Of a stretch of DNA of 64,000 nucleotides, positions 42,746-51,410 are shown piece after piece. A program made the position numbers and the translations under genes. This stretch comes from Lachnospiraceae bacterium V9D3004 (GTDB lineage: Bacteria > Bacillota > Clostridia > Lachnospirales > Lachnospiraceae): assembly GCA_000621985.1 (NCBI GenBank), contig JHWW01000001.1:62001-126000 (forward strand), read 5' to 3'. Under the pieces are notes generated by a model that made no database searches, had not been told where the DNA came from, and saw nothing but the letters and a program-made list of their open reading frames with translations. Numbering within the stretch: the first letter of the stretch is position 1; the number at the start of each line of letters is the position of its first letter.

Positions 42746-44423
42746 AATCATTCTCCTTTTTTATCAGGTCTGCAAATTCTTCAGCGGGGACCGGTTTTGA
42801 AAAATAATATCCCTGAACATATTCGCAACCCATTTTTTTAAGCATGTCAAGCTGGTCTGAATCTTCAACACCCTCTGCAACAACAGGGACGTTCAAAAAT
42901 CTTGATATATCCATAACCAGTTCGCATAATTTCAGACTCTTATCATCACTTAACATGTTCCTTACGAATTCCATATCCATTTTCAATACATCAATGGGAA
43001 GCGCTGTCAACATGTTAAGAGAAGAGTAGCCGGCACCAAAATCATCCATCTCTATCTTAAATCCCTGTGCTCTGAGATTATTTATTACCTCGATCAGGCC
43101 ATCGGCATTATCCGAATAGGCGCTTTCGGTGATCTCTAACAGCATATCTTCGGTTGTAAGCCCGTTATTTTTTAGGATACCGAGAAGAATATCCTGTAAT
43201 TCGGGATCGTATATATCTATCCTTGAAACATTGACAGATACATGAACAGAGCGATCATATATTTCTTTCCAGGAGGCAATCTGCGCTGCAGCTTCCTCCC
43301 AGACATATCTGTCAATCTTTTGCACCAGTCCGTTGCTTTCAAATAACGGAACAAAGTCTCCGGGACTTATCATTCCCAATTCCGGATGTTTCCATCTTAT
43401 GAGAGCTTCACAACTTTTCAGTCTTGGCTTATCGCCCAATATTGCATACTTGGGCTGGTAATACACCTTAAAATCATGATTCTTTATAGATTCATCAATA
43501 TCATTTATCAGTCTCGCATGATATATTTGCCTGTCATGAAGAATCTGATCGTAATATGATATTTGCTTTGTGTAATCACCTCTTAAGCCGTCGCAGGCGA
43601 GTTTTGCGTGATCAAACCACTGCTCTGGCGAATCGTTTCTGTCAACGTCTTTGTTGATACCGATGCGGAATCTGATCCTTGCCGAGGAATGTGAGAACAG
43701 GCTCATCTCTTCGGTAAGTCTGTCGGCGAATGCGCTGTGATCATCCATTCCCGTGAGATATATGAAAAATGTATCTGCTGCCAAACGACATGCTATTCCG
43801 ATATTACTTACAAGTTCTTCTGAGAGTACATCGGCTACTTTTTTAAGTATCATATCTCCCTTTTTTCTGCCGTATATCTCGTTGATAAGATGAAAATGTT
43901 CTATATCGATAACAATAGCATCCATTTTGCTGTTATTATACTGTTCCAATTGCTTTATGTATTCAAAGAAAAAATCGGTTGAATATAATCCTGTCAGACT
44001 ATCGATCTCTGCAGAATCAATAAGGCTCTTTTTCTCATAGAGATCTACGATCCTCCTGCATCTGGCAAGAATAACTTCCGGCATATTATACGGTTTTGCG
44101 ATAAAATCATCTGCACCGGCGCATATACTGGCTACTTCGGCATCTTTATCCTGGGTCATAACAATGATGGGTATTTGTGCAAGATCGGGATCTTCCCTGC
44201 ATATTGCAAGCACCTCTTCACCTTTGATGTAAGGCATCATGAGATCCAGGAGGATTAACGAAAAAGATATTTTTTTGCTTCTTAATATATCAAGCGCCTG
44301 CCTGCCGTCTCCGGCATATGTAACATCATATTCACTGCAGAGAATGTTGCCGAGTATTTCACGATTGATCAATTCGTCATCAACGACAAGTACATTTCTT
44401 TTTGGTTTGGTCTTAAATAACAT
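42732..44423 (-). CDS. REC - degenerate GGDEF - EAL response regulator (c-di-GMP phosphodiesterase)
   Basis: A 563-aa protein. REC (about 8-128) has VVDDELIN, LILLDLMMP and AKPY. The GGDEF domain (about 140-300) lacks the signature (RLAADTFFIY in its place), so it should not make c-di-GMP. The EAL domain (about 320-555) is intact: CEALIRW, NVSRIDI, LEITES, MDDFGAGYSSL, KMD, VVAEGVED and GYYFSKP. Phosphorylation of the receiver probably controls c-di-GMP breakdown. It sits between a hybrid kinase and an HPt gene in the same operon. Confidence 0.93.
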   Translation of the reverse strand: MLFKTKPKRNVLVVDDELINREILGNILCSEYDVTYAGDGRQALDILRSKKISFSLILLDLMMPYIKGEEVLAICREDPDLAQIPIIVMTQDKDAEVASICAGADDFIAKPYNMPEVILARCRRIVDLYEKKSLIDSAEIDSLTGLYSTDFFFEYIKQLEQYNNSKMDAIVIDIEHFHLINEIYGRKKGDMILKKVADVLSEELVSNIGIACRLAADTFFIYLTGMDDHSAFADRLTEEMSLFSHSSARIRFRIGINKDVDRNDSPEQWFDHAKLACDGLRGDYTKQISYYDQILHDRQIYHARLINDIDESIKNHDFKVYYQPKYAILGDKPRLKSCEALIRWKHPELGMISPGDFVPLFESNGLVQKIDRYVWEEAAAQIASWKEIYDRSVHVSVNVSRIDIYDPELQDILLGILKNNGLTTEDMLLEITESAYSDNADGLIEVINNLRAQGFKIEMDDFGAGYSSLNMLTALPIDVLKMDMEFVRNMLSDDKSLKLCELVMDISRFLNVPVVAEGVEDSDQLDMLKKMGCEYVQGYYFSKPVPAEEFADLIKKENDYDHD

Positions 44424-44436
44424 TTATACGATCCTT

Positions 44437-46500
44437 TCAGCCCTGACAGGCTTCCCATATAAGTTCCTCCAGGGTCTTAGAGAGTATATCAATGTCTACC
44501 GGTTTTGAAAGATGAGCATTCATGCCTACCTGCAGGGAATGCTGTACATCTTCATCAAAAGCATTGGCGGTCATAGCAATGATCGGAACAGTCTTAGCAT
44601 CCGGCCTGTCAAGTGCTCTTATGTTTTCACAAGCCTCTAATCCGTCCATCTCAGGCATACGTATGTCCATTAATACAGCATCGTAATAGTAAGGCTTGGA
44701 CTGTTTAAACATATCAAGTGCGATCCTGCCGTTTTCGGCGTGATCTATGATTGATTCTTTGGTCTTAAGTAATTCTTTTATGATCTCTGCGTTGATAAGA
44801 ACGTCTTCGGCTAACAGGATATGTCGGCCTTTGAGCGAAGCACGTTTTTTCTCTGCGGTTACAGAAATTTTGACAGAATTGGTTATTTTTGTTGGATCAG
44901 TTGAGTTTGTGTCCCTGCTGTCGCCAATATAATTAGTTAGAGTTACCGTAACCGTGAATCTGGTTCCTACATTTTTCTTTGACTCCACTTTGATCGTGCC
45001 GTTCATTAGCTCAACAATATTCTTTGCGATTGCCATTCCAAGGCCGGTGCTTCCGTATTTGTTGTTTCTGTTACTGTTTTCCTGTGTAAATGTATCGAAC
45101 AGTTTCGGGATGAATTCTTCGGACATTCCTATGCCGGTATCTGTAATGACAAATCTGAGCGTTGATTTGTTTTCATATACATTCGTTCTTTCGACCAAAA
45201 GATTCACTTCACCCGGTGCATCGGTGAATTTTATGGCGTTGCTTAGTATATTCACGAGCACTTGTTTGAGCTTTGTGACGTCGCCGGTATAATGATCCGA
45301 AAAATTGCCGAAAACTTTGTAGTTATACGTAAGTCCTTTGTCTTTGCACTGAGCCAGTACCATGTCATTTATCTGGACTAACATGTCACTGAAGGAGAAT
45401 TTTTCATTTTTCAGGATCATTCTTCCGGATTCGATCCTGCTCATATCAAGGATATCATTAATGAGCTCAAGAAGATGCTTTGCATTGACGCCGATCTTCT
45501 CAAGATAATTTCTGGTCTCGTCATCAAGGTTATTCTTGCCAAGCGCCAGATTGTCAAGACCTATGATGGCATTCATAGGAGTTCTGATCTCATGGCTCAT
45601 GTTCGATAGAAATGCGGTCTTGGCCTTATTGGCTTCTTCGGCTGCCGTTAATGCTTCACTTAACGCATTATTCTTATTCATGGCTTCGCGCATATCAGTA
45701 TCAATATCGGTGAGACCGAGACCGATCGCATGTACGATATGATCTTCCCTGTCTCTCGCATGACGTACGCCTGCCATACGAATCATCTCATAATATTCTT
45801 TTTCGTTCCTCCTAACGAGGTATCTGTATGCAATTATGTTATTGTTGGAAAGCTTGTCACGGATAGTGTCCGGATTAATAAAATTTAGAAAATCGTCTCT
45901 GTATTTTTCGTCAACGGAGTTTTCGGCATACCGGGTAAAGTATTCAAGATATGGAAAATGTACACCTTCCGGATGCTGTTCATGATCGTCGGGGTCGGCG
46001 CGATAGCATACTGCGTCATTTTCATCAAGATCTACGTGATATACGCTCCGGTAATCTGACGCAAGTGCCGTGATCATTTTGTCTTTCTGTTCATGCCTGT
46101 CGGTTATGTCGGATATGAAGACATAATATATTCCACCGTAATTTTCAGTTTCGGTGTAGTGACCATAATCGTCGATCCACCTTATCGATCCGTCTTTTCG
46201 TATAATACGATACTCGACGTGGTCGTTCTTGTCATCATTGGTTCTGATCTGGTCATTGACCGATCCTACAACCTGTTCGTAGTCGTCTGGGTGAAGCATG
46301 CCTCTAAAAGTATAACCTGTCAGAGACTTGAATTCATCAAGCGTATCGCAGCCAAACATCCTTATTGTCGCAACATTAGCATAGATAAGCTCTTCATTAC
46401 CGGCAGCCTTGTATATGAAAAAACCTCCCGGCATATGATGACCGATCTCTTCAATGGTATTCAATGTCTGCTCATTCAGGATCAGATTTTTACCAAACAC
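44437..46500 (-). CDS. Cytoplasmic PAS hybrid histidine kinase
   Basis: A 687-aa kinase without membrane spans. A PAS domain (about 18-135) is followed by a second sensor-like region (about 140-265), a coiled coil, HisKA with SHEIRTPMN (phospho-His about 303), HATPase_c ([31 protein letters not shown]) and one REC (LLAEDVLIN, LMDIRMP, SKPV). Its kinase core and terminal REC are close to those of the protein at 40.2 kb, so the two are paralogues, and it shows what that one lost. It starts 2 nt after the upstream gene. Confidence 0.93.
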   Translation of the reverse strand: MFGKNLILNEQTLNTIEEIGHHMPGGFFIYKAAGNEELIYANVATIRMFGCDTLDEFKSLTGYTFRGMLHPDDYEQVVGSVNDQIRTNDDKNDHVEYRIIRKDGSIRWIDDYGHYTETENYGGIYYVFISDITDRHEQKDKMITALASDYRSVYHVDLDENDAVCYRADPDDHEQHPEGVHFPYLEYFTRYAENSVDEKYRDDFLNFINPDTIRDKLSNNNIIAYRYLVRRNEKEYYEMIRMAGVRHARDREDHIVHAIGLGLTDIDTDMREAMNKNNALSEALTAAEEANKAKTAFLSNMSHEIRTPMNAIIGLDNLALGKNNLDDETRNYLEKIGVNAKHLLELINDILDMSRIESGRMILKNEKFSFSDMLVQINDMVLAQCKDKGLTYNYKVFGNFSDHYTGDVTKLKQVLVNILSNAIKFTDAPGEVNLLVERTNVYENKSTLRFVITDTGIGMSEEFIPKLFDTFTQENSNRNNKYGSTGLGMAIAKNIVELMNGTIKVESKKNVGTRFTVTVTLTNYIGDSRDTNSTDPTKITNSVKISVTAEKKRASLKGRHILLAEDVLINAEIIKELLKTKESIIDHAENGRIALDMFKQSKPYYYDAVLMDIRMPEMDGLEACENIRALDRPDAKTVPIIAMTANAFDEDVQHSLQVGMNAHLSKPVDIDILSKTLEELIWEACQG

Positions 46501-46502
46501 TC

Positions 46503-47261
46503 TTATCTCCCCATATCAAAATAATTATCGATCGCAGCTAATATCTCTTCTCTCGGCATGGATTTAAGGAGGTATCCCTGAGGCTTGAGTTCCATAACCT
46601 CGAGCACGGTCTCACGATCCGCCTTGCCGGTCAGGAAAAATACCGGAATATTATCAAGATCGGATTCGGTCCTTATCATCTCAAGAACTTTTGAACCTGT
46701 TGTTACAGGCATGTCATAATCCATAAGGATCAGATCCGGTTTGTTGACGGTAAGATACTTGATCGCCTGAATTCCGGATTTGACAATTATCACATTGTAT
46801 GTATCCATCAGTAGTTTTTTGATGAATCTAAGGAAAGTTACATCATCATCAACCACAAGTACTGTTTTCTGACCGCGGCGTTCTTCAATAACCCTGGCTT
46901 CGAGCATGATATCCTGTATCATCTGCTTAACGTCAAAAGGTCTTGCGTATTCTTTTTTGATCAGTTCAGCAGGTATGATATCTTCAATCGTCTTGATCGC
47001 AAAAGCGGATCCTGCCAGATACAGAGTCTTGATATCGTCGGAACACAGATCTTTGATATATACAATAACATCTGTCATATCATCAACGGTATCCTCAGCA
47101 TATAACAGTATCATATCTACTTCGTGCTTAATATTGTCTATGAGATTCACTTCCGGTTGGATGCAGATACATTCAATACCTTCAGATTCAATACCACTAA
47201 TTAATGAATTAACGAGAAATGATTTCTCACTGCTTACAAAGAGCAATCTGCACTCTGTCAT
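46503..47261 (-). CDS. Tandem receiver protein, first receiver degenerate
   Basis: A 252-aa protein with two CheY-like domains. The N-terminal one (1-120) has lost the acidic pocket (FVSSEKS), the phospho-Asp (ILLYAED) and the Lys (EYARPF), so it is a pseudo-receiver. The C-terminal one (about 130-250) is complete: VVDDDVTF, LILMDYDMP, FLTGKAD and LLKSMP. There is no output domain, so it acts by binding a partner or as a phosphate sink. It is the first gene of the minus-strand signalling operon. GGAGG lies 8 nt before the ATG. Confidence 0.88.
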   Translation of the reverse strand: MTECRLLFVSSEKSFLVNSLISGIESEGIECICIQPEVNLIDNIKHEVDMILLYAEDTVDDMTDVIVYIKDLCSDDIKTLYLAGSAFAIKTIEDIIPAELIKKEYARPFDVKQMIQDIMLEARVIEERRGQKTVLVVDDDVTFLRFIKKLLMDTYNVIIVKSGIQAIKYLTVNKPDLILMDYDMPVTTGSKVLEMIRTESDLDNIPVFFLTGKADRETVLEVMELKPQGYLLKSMPREEILAAIDNYFDMGR

Positions 47262-47298
47262 ACCATATGCCTCCCGGAAAATTGATAGTTAAGGTTGC

Positions 47299-47327
47299 AG
47301 TATACAGTTTGCCTCACATAGTCACAA
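47299..47327 (-). promoter_or_regulatory. Promoter of the minus-strand signalling operon
   Basis: On the minus strand TTGTGA (47322-47327), a 17-bp spacer and TATACT (47299-47304). Confidence 0.55.
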
Positions 47328-47348
47328 GCATTGAAGATGCGACATATG

Positions 47349-47377
47349 TTGACCTTGCTGATACATATGTATATACT
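47349..47377 (+). promoter_or_regulatory. Promoter of the REC-HPt gene with paired ACATATGT boxes
   Basis: TTGACC (47349-47354), a 17-bp spacer and TATACT (47372-47377). Two identical 8-bp palindromes ACATATGT at 47342-47349 and 47363-47370 are 21 bp apart, two helical turns, one on each side of the spacer. They may be operator half-sites in this divergent region. Confidence 0.55.
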
Positions 47378-47426
47378 ATCATTATGGTACTAAAAAATCA
47401 ATACCTTGCACGGGTGGAGGAGAGTA

Positions 47427-48482
47427 ATGGATAATACGGGATCAGGATGTAAAAAAGAGGTAAAAGTGCTCGTTGTAGACGATATGGCGATCAATCTCGG
47501 ACTTGTTGAGGGAATCCTTGAAGCACTGAACATACACACTGAACTGGCAAATAATGGAAAAGAAGCGCTTGATATGATATATGCCGGAGAGTACGATCTG
47601 GTTTTTATGGATATTATGATGCCGGTAATGAACGGTATGGAGGCTGTTAAAAAGCTTAGATCCGGTGAAGATGAAAGGTGCCTTCTTCTGCCTGTGATAG
47701 CCATGACTTCAGATGTGACGCCCGAAGTAGAAGAAGAATTATCGAAGAACGGATTCTCGGGATATATATCAAAACCTGTGGATATCTCCGATATTATCAC
47801 ATGTATCAATACATGGCTTCCGGGTGTTGATACCGTAATGCTTGCTGAGAAACCTCGCAGTGAAGAAGACCTGGAGATTACGGATCGGGCCATGAATACG
47901 GTGATCCCCGGAATAGATAATGCCACAGGAATTAAAAACTCCGGCGGAGCACTTCTGTATCTTGAACTGCTCGAAGAGGTTTATGGGATTATCGATGAAA
48001 AATGTGATGCGATGAGAAAGCATCTCGAAGAATATAATATATCCGGATTCACAACCGATGTTCACGCGCTTAAGACTACCTGTCGTCTGATCGGAGCAAT
48101 GAAATTATCGGAAGATTTTTATATGCTTGAAAAGTGCGGATGTGATAATGATATTGATAAGATCAAAGCTTATGCTCCGGATATCATTGAGGACTTCAGG
48201 TCCTTGAAGAGCCACCTTGAACCTTTTGCCAAAAATATCACCGGGCACGTTAAGGAGTATCAGCCGGAAGAGATCATTACAATGCTTAATGGTCTTTCGG
48301 TGGCATTAAATGATTATGACATCGATACGGCAGAAAAGATAATAACGGAATTGAAGTTATATGAATTGCCGGATAATATAAAAGATCATATATCAACTCT
48401 TGATAAATTGATATATGACCTTGAATACGATATGGCGATTGAAAACATCAATTCCATTAAGTGTGATATCACTCAAGCTTAA
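47427..48482 (+). CDS. REC-HPt protein
   Basis: A 351-aa protein. Residues about 10-130 form a full receiver (VVDDMAIN, LVFMDIMMP, MTSD, SKPV). Residues about 175-260 form an HPt-like domain with VHALKTTCRLIGA, in which the usual Gly after Lys is Thr. The last 90 residues are helical and may dimerise. It is divergent from the kinase operon and convergent with the chemoreceptor remnant. The ATG at 47427 follows GGAGGAG. Confidence 0.88.
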   Translation: MDNTGSGCKKEVKVLVVDDMAINLGLVEGILEALNIHTELANNGKEALDMIYAGEYDLVFMDIMMPVMNGMEAVKKLRSGEDERCLLLPVIAMTSDVTPEVEEELSKNGFSGYISKPVDISDIITCINTWLPGVDTVMLAEKPRSEEDLEITDRAMNTVIPGIDNATGIKNSGGALLYLELLEEVYGIIDEKCDAMRKHLEEYNISGFTTDVHALKTTCRLIGAMKLSEDFYMLEKCGCDNDIDKIKAYAPDIIEDFRSLKSHLEPFAKNITGHVKEYQPEEIITMLNGLSVALNDYDIDTAEKIITELKLYELPDNIKDHISTLDKLIYDLEYDMAIENINSIKCDITQA

Positions 48483-48648
48483 ATTTGTTAACCTCATTGA
48501 ACAGAGAAGTGGCAACATTGCTGCTAGCATCGGCCTGATTTTCGATATCCTGCACATTGTCGGTAACGATTACGGATTTTTCTGCTATACTCTGAATTCC
48601 GACAGCAGATGTTTCTATTGTATGATTGATCTCTTCACCGGTTCTTAA
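48469..48648 (-). pseudogene. C-terminal remnant of a methyl-accepting chemotaxis protein
   Basis: On the minus strand the frame ending TGA (48469-48471) reads TGEEINHTIETSAVGIQ, SIAEKSVIVTDNVQDIENQA and ends FNEVNKFKLE. This heptad pattern, with (E/A)IN-TIE-SA-GIQ-IAEK, is the tail of an MCP signalling domain. There is no start codon region or upstream domain. It fills the 192-bp gap between REC-HPt and the 48.7-kb kinase and overlaps the REC-HPt stop by 14 nt. Confidence 0.6.
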
Positions 48649-48674
48649 TATCAGTAAACACTTAAAATCTCAAG

Positions 48675-50852
48675 TTATTGATCAACGTGTTCAATCTTTT
48701 CTTCCGGAATATAGTTTAATAGCATCTTCTCGAGGTCGTCTCCTCTGACAGGTTTTGACATGTAATCCGAGAATCCTTCGGCTATAAAACGATCTTTTGC
48801 ATCGGATACGGCATCTGCCGTAAGGCATATTACCGGTGTTGACAGGTTTTTTCCGTTTTCACTTTTACGCATGCATCTGAGTACTTCGGAACCGTCCATT
48901 TCAGGCATCTTATTATCCATAAGGATCACATCGTATTCATTTTCATTGGCAAGTTTTATTGCCTCTTTTCCGGCAGTTGCGGTATCAACTTTGACAAGAG
49001 TTTTCTTAAGCAGCCTCTGCAATACAATAATATTGATGCGGTTATCGTCAACGACGAGAATGTTTGCTTCGGGAGCATGAAAACTTTCTCTGTATACTTT
49101 GGTATTCTTGTTATCGGCGGTGTAGTGTTCTCTGAAGTTCCCTATTGTTTCTTTTGACAGAACTTCCTGAGGGATCCTGACCGTGAATACGGAACCTTTA
49201 CCATATTCGCTTTCCACATCAATGGTTCCGTTCATCATTGAGGTAAGACTGCTTGTGATCGATAACCCGAGACCGGTTCCTTCGATCTTTTTGTTCCTTT
49301 CCGTATCGAAGCGCTGGAATTTGGTAAAGAGCTTATTCATATCTTCTTCTTTTATTCCGATACCGGTATCTTTAACAGAAAAAATTATCTCAAGACGTCC
49401 GTCATCACATATTTCACCGGGTTTTACGGACAGCTTCACGGAGCCTTTTTCGGTATATTTTACAGCGTTGGTCAGTATGTTGATCACGACCTGGCTTACT
49501 CTCATTTCATCGCCTGCAAGGTCGGCAGGAAGAGAATCGTCCGCTTCAACTATGAATTCAAGATTCTTTTCTTTTGCCCTGAACATGACCATATTGCTTA
49601 TGTTATCAATAAGAGATGCGAGCTTATATTTTCCTTCCACGATCTGAAATTTGCCTTCTTCAATCTTGGAGAAGTCAAGAATATCATTGACTATGGACAG
49701 AATATTATTGCCGGCATTGTTAACGTTTGCGGAATATGTGGATATCTCCTTAAGTATGTCATTCATCTTTTCCTGGTTGACAGGAGGAGAGACATAGGCA
49801 TTACGGCTCTCACGAAGGATCATCTCGTTCATTCCTATAACGGCATTGATGGGAGTTCTTATCTCGTGAGACATGCTTGCAAGAAATTCGCTCTTTGCCT
49901 TGTTGGCATCTTCTGCAAGAACTTTTTCTCTCTTAAGCAGTTTACCTTCAACGACTTTATGCGTTATTTCAACGAACATCATGATGACAACAACAAGAGC
50001 TGTGATCACTACAGCGAATACGAATATGAGAACGGCAACAATATTATACGCTTCCGGAAGAGATTCTTCACTTACGAAAGAGACAAGTTCGTCTCTTATC
50101 CACGAACCAAGTACGAAACCGCCTGCGCAGAATACGGTTATTCCGGCAACGAAAAGTGTCTTTAACAGATGGTTGAATCGTTTGTCTGTAGGATCACGGT
50201 ATTCGGTTATGTCATTTGCATAGTGCTTTCTAAGGAATATGGGAAGTAGCAGTATTGCGGTAGTATTTACCAAAGAAAAATAAGGATATGGATCTGTCAG
50301 TTCGCTTTCCCAGTCAAAGCAGGAAGTTGTCCACATTATATATTCCGATGAGATTATGATAAGAGCGTTGATGGCCATATAGGGAATAGTGACCGGTTCG
50401 CCTTTTCTTCTCCTGCTGATATACCATAATATGCTTTTAAGACAGGTGCATGATATAGCTGTACAGATGATTCCCTGCCATACGATATTGATTATTCCTC
50501 CGTAAGGAACGTATAGGAAAAATTGCCAGATATTGAGAGGAATTGGAAGCAACATGAGCGCATTAAAATAACGTCTCTCCTCGCTGCTTTGAAAATGTTT
50601 TACGAGAAGAAACAGGAAAATGTAACCTATATCCCATCCGATGTATGCCAATATCTCCGATGCATTGGGATAATCATCTATGATAATGAAATATACAACC
50701 CAGTAATAGTTGCTGATCTGGTTGCAAAGTAGTAATATTAAAGCATATATCCAGCCTTTACGCGGAAAACTGATATAGGAGAACATACATATCAGTAATG
50801 AGATAACCGCAGCAACAAGAGCGTATATATCACCAAAATATTCAAAAGTCAT
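48675..50852 (-). CDS. Multi-span hybrid histidine kinase
   Basis: A 725-aa kinase. About seven membrane spans lie in the first 290 residues, followed by a coiled coil, HisKA (SHEIRTPINAVIGMNE, His about 330), HATPase_c (VSQVVINILTNAVKYTEKG, DTGIGI, EGTGLGLSI) and a C-terminal REC (ILVVDDNRIN, ILMDNKMPEMDG, SKPV). The sensor is entirely membrane-embedded and resembles the 7TM type. The ATG at 50852 begins MTFEYFGDIYALV and is preceded by AAAGGACCGGG; the frame extends 37 AT-rich codons further, through the promoter, without a ribosome binding site. Confidence 0.9.
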   Translation of the reverse strand: MTFEYFGDIYALVAAVISLLICMFSYISFPRKGWIYALILLLCNQISNYYWVVYFIIIDDYPNASEILAYIGWDIGYIFLFLLVKHFQSSEERRYFNALMLLPIPLNIWQFFLYVPYGGIINIVWQGIICTAISCTCLKSILWYISRRRKGEPVTIPYMAINALIIISSEYIMWTTSCFDWESELTDPYPYFSLVNTTAILLLPIFLRKHYANDITEYRDPTDKRFNHLLKTLFVAGITVFCAGGFVLGSWIRDELVSFVSEESLPEAYNIVAVLIFVFAVVITALVVVIMMFVEITHKVVEGKLLKREKVLAEDANKAKSEFLASMSHEIRTPINAVIGMNEMILRESRNAYVSPPVNQEKMNDILKEISTYSANVNNAGNNILSIVNDILDFSKIEEGKFQIVEGKYKLASLIDNISNMVMFRAKEKNLEFIVEADDSLPADLAGDEMRVSQVVINILTNAVKYTEKGSVKLSVKPGEICDDGRLEIIFSVKDTGIGIKEEDMNKLFTKFQRFDTERNKKIEGTGLGLSITSSLTSMMNGTIDVESEYGKGSVFTVRIPQEVLSKETIGNFREHYTADNKNTKVYRESFHAPEANILVVDDNRINIIVLQRLLKKTLVKVDTATAGKEAIKLANENEYDVILMDNKMPEMDGSEVLRCMRKSENGKNLSTPVICLTADAVSDAKDRFIAEGFSDYMSKPVRGDDLEKMLLNYIPEEKIEHVDQ

Positions 50853-50876
50853 ATTATCACCCGGTCCTTTGAAGTA

Positions 50877-50906
50877 ATTATGCCATAATATAATGTGACT
50901 AGTCAA
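50877..50906 (-). promoter_or_regulatory. Promoter of the 7TM hybrid kinase gene
   Basis: On the minus strand TTGACT (50901-50906), an 18-bp spacer and CATAAT (50877-50882), 25 bp before the start codon. Its position rules out the longer frame. Confidence 0.5.
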
Positions 50907-50956
50907 CGAGAAAATAAAATTAAAATAAAAAAAATAACAAAAATAATAAAAATGTA

Positions 50957-50986
50957 TTGACATTGTGATTTCAGTTGTGGTATATT
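50957..50986 (+). promoter_or_regulatory. Promoter of the small RNA gene
   Basis: Perfect TTGACA (50957-50962), an 18-bp spacer and TATATT (50981-50986). The only thing downstream before the terminator is non-coding. Confidence 0.7.
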
Positions 50987-50992
50987 TATTTC

Positions 50993-51147
50993 ACCAAGTA
51001 ATTTCCCTTGTACGGTGCAGGAGACTGTGAGGCGGCATTTGTGTAGTCCACCATAGGGTTTTGGCAGGAGGGCATTCCAGCTATGGGATGTTTTTCGTTA
51101 CATATTGTATACTAAAAGACAGATGTTGTTTTGACATCTGTCTTTTT
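50993..51147 (+). ncRNA. Small structured RNA, candidate 6S RNA
   Basis: About 155 nt between a strong promoter and an intrinsic terminator, with no ribosome binding site or frame. It folds as a rod. AGTA (50997) can pair with TACT (51110-51113), TGTACG with CG(T)TACA, and an apical stem CCATAG / CTATGG (near 51050 and 51081) is closed by TGG / CCA. The two middle strands stay mostly unpaired. A rod with a large central bubble and a terminator at the 3' end is how 6S RNA of Firmicutes is built, but I cannot confirm the class from memory. SRP RNA, RNase P and tmRNA signatures are absent. Confidence 0.6.
51114..51147 (+). terminator. Intrinsic terminator of the small RNA
   Basis: A 13-bp perfect stem (AAAAGACAGATGT / ACATCTGTCTTTT) with a 7-nt loop, ending in a T-run. 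Confidence 0.9.
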
Positions 51148-51172
51148 CCGCGTGCGCCACGATAAATCCGTT

Positions 51173-51370
51173 GTTACTATTCACAGTTCCCCACGCTTTT
51201 AACCCATAGACCATCTGCTTCGCATCTGTCGTGGCTTCGCCACTTGTGTCTATGGGGCGTGGGGGATGTTCCTGCTTCACATGGAACATCCTTCGGATAA
51301 TCAAGGAGGCTACTTACATGCAAGCATGACGTATCAGCCTTGATTATCCGAAAAACTGTGAATAGTAACG
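51173..51370. mobile_element. 198-bp cloverleaf-like MITE-type element
   Basis: Ends are perfect 16-bp inverted repeats, GTTACTATTCACAGTT (51173-51188) and its complement (51354-51369). ATCCGTT directly flanks both sides (51166-51172 and 51371-51377), like a target-site duplication. Inside are three perfect hairpins: CCCCACGC / GCGTGGGG with CCCATAGAC / GTCTATGGG (51189-51264), GGATGTTCC / GGAACATCC (51264-51291) and a 15-bp TTCGGATAATCAAGG stem (51292-51352). It encodes no transposase. A right-half relative lies at 63335-63439. Confidence 0.7.
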
Positions 51371-51410
51371 ATCCGTTAGTATTGGTTATAATATTATTAC
51401 TCATGTCATA

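Noticed and set aside
42732-42751. Upstream ATG of the HPt gene at 42751
   Set aside because: It sits directly on the AAGGAG site; the ATG at 42745 has proper spacing.
48675-50963. 37-codon upstream extension of the 7TM kinase
   Set aside because: The extension crosses its own promoter hexamers and an A/T-rich stretch and has no ribosome binding site.
51264-51291. parS-like sequence (TTCCxxxTTCACATGGAA)
   Set aside because: It is one hairpin of the repeat element and lacks the exact 16-bp parS palindrome; the resemblance is limited to a few bases.
51098-51304. 68-codon minus-strand frame containing MFHVKQ
   Set aside because: It lies inside the small RNA terminator and the palindromic element. 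FHVKQ-like peptides arise from palindromic non-coding DNA.
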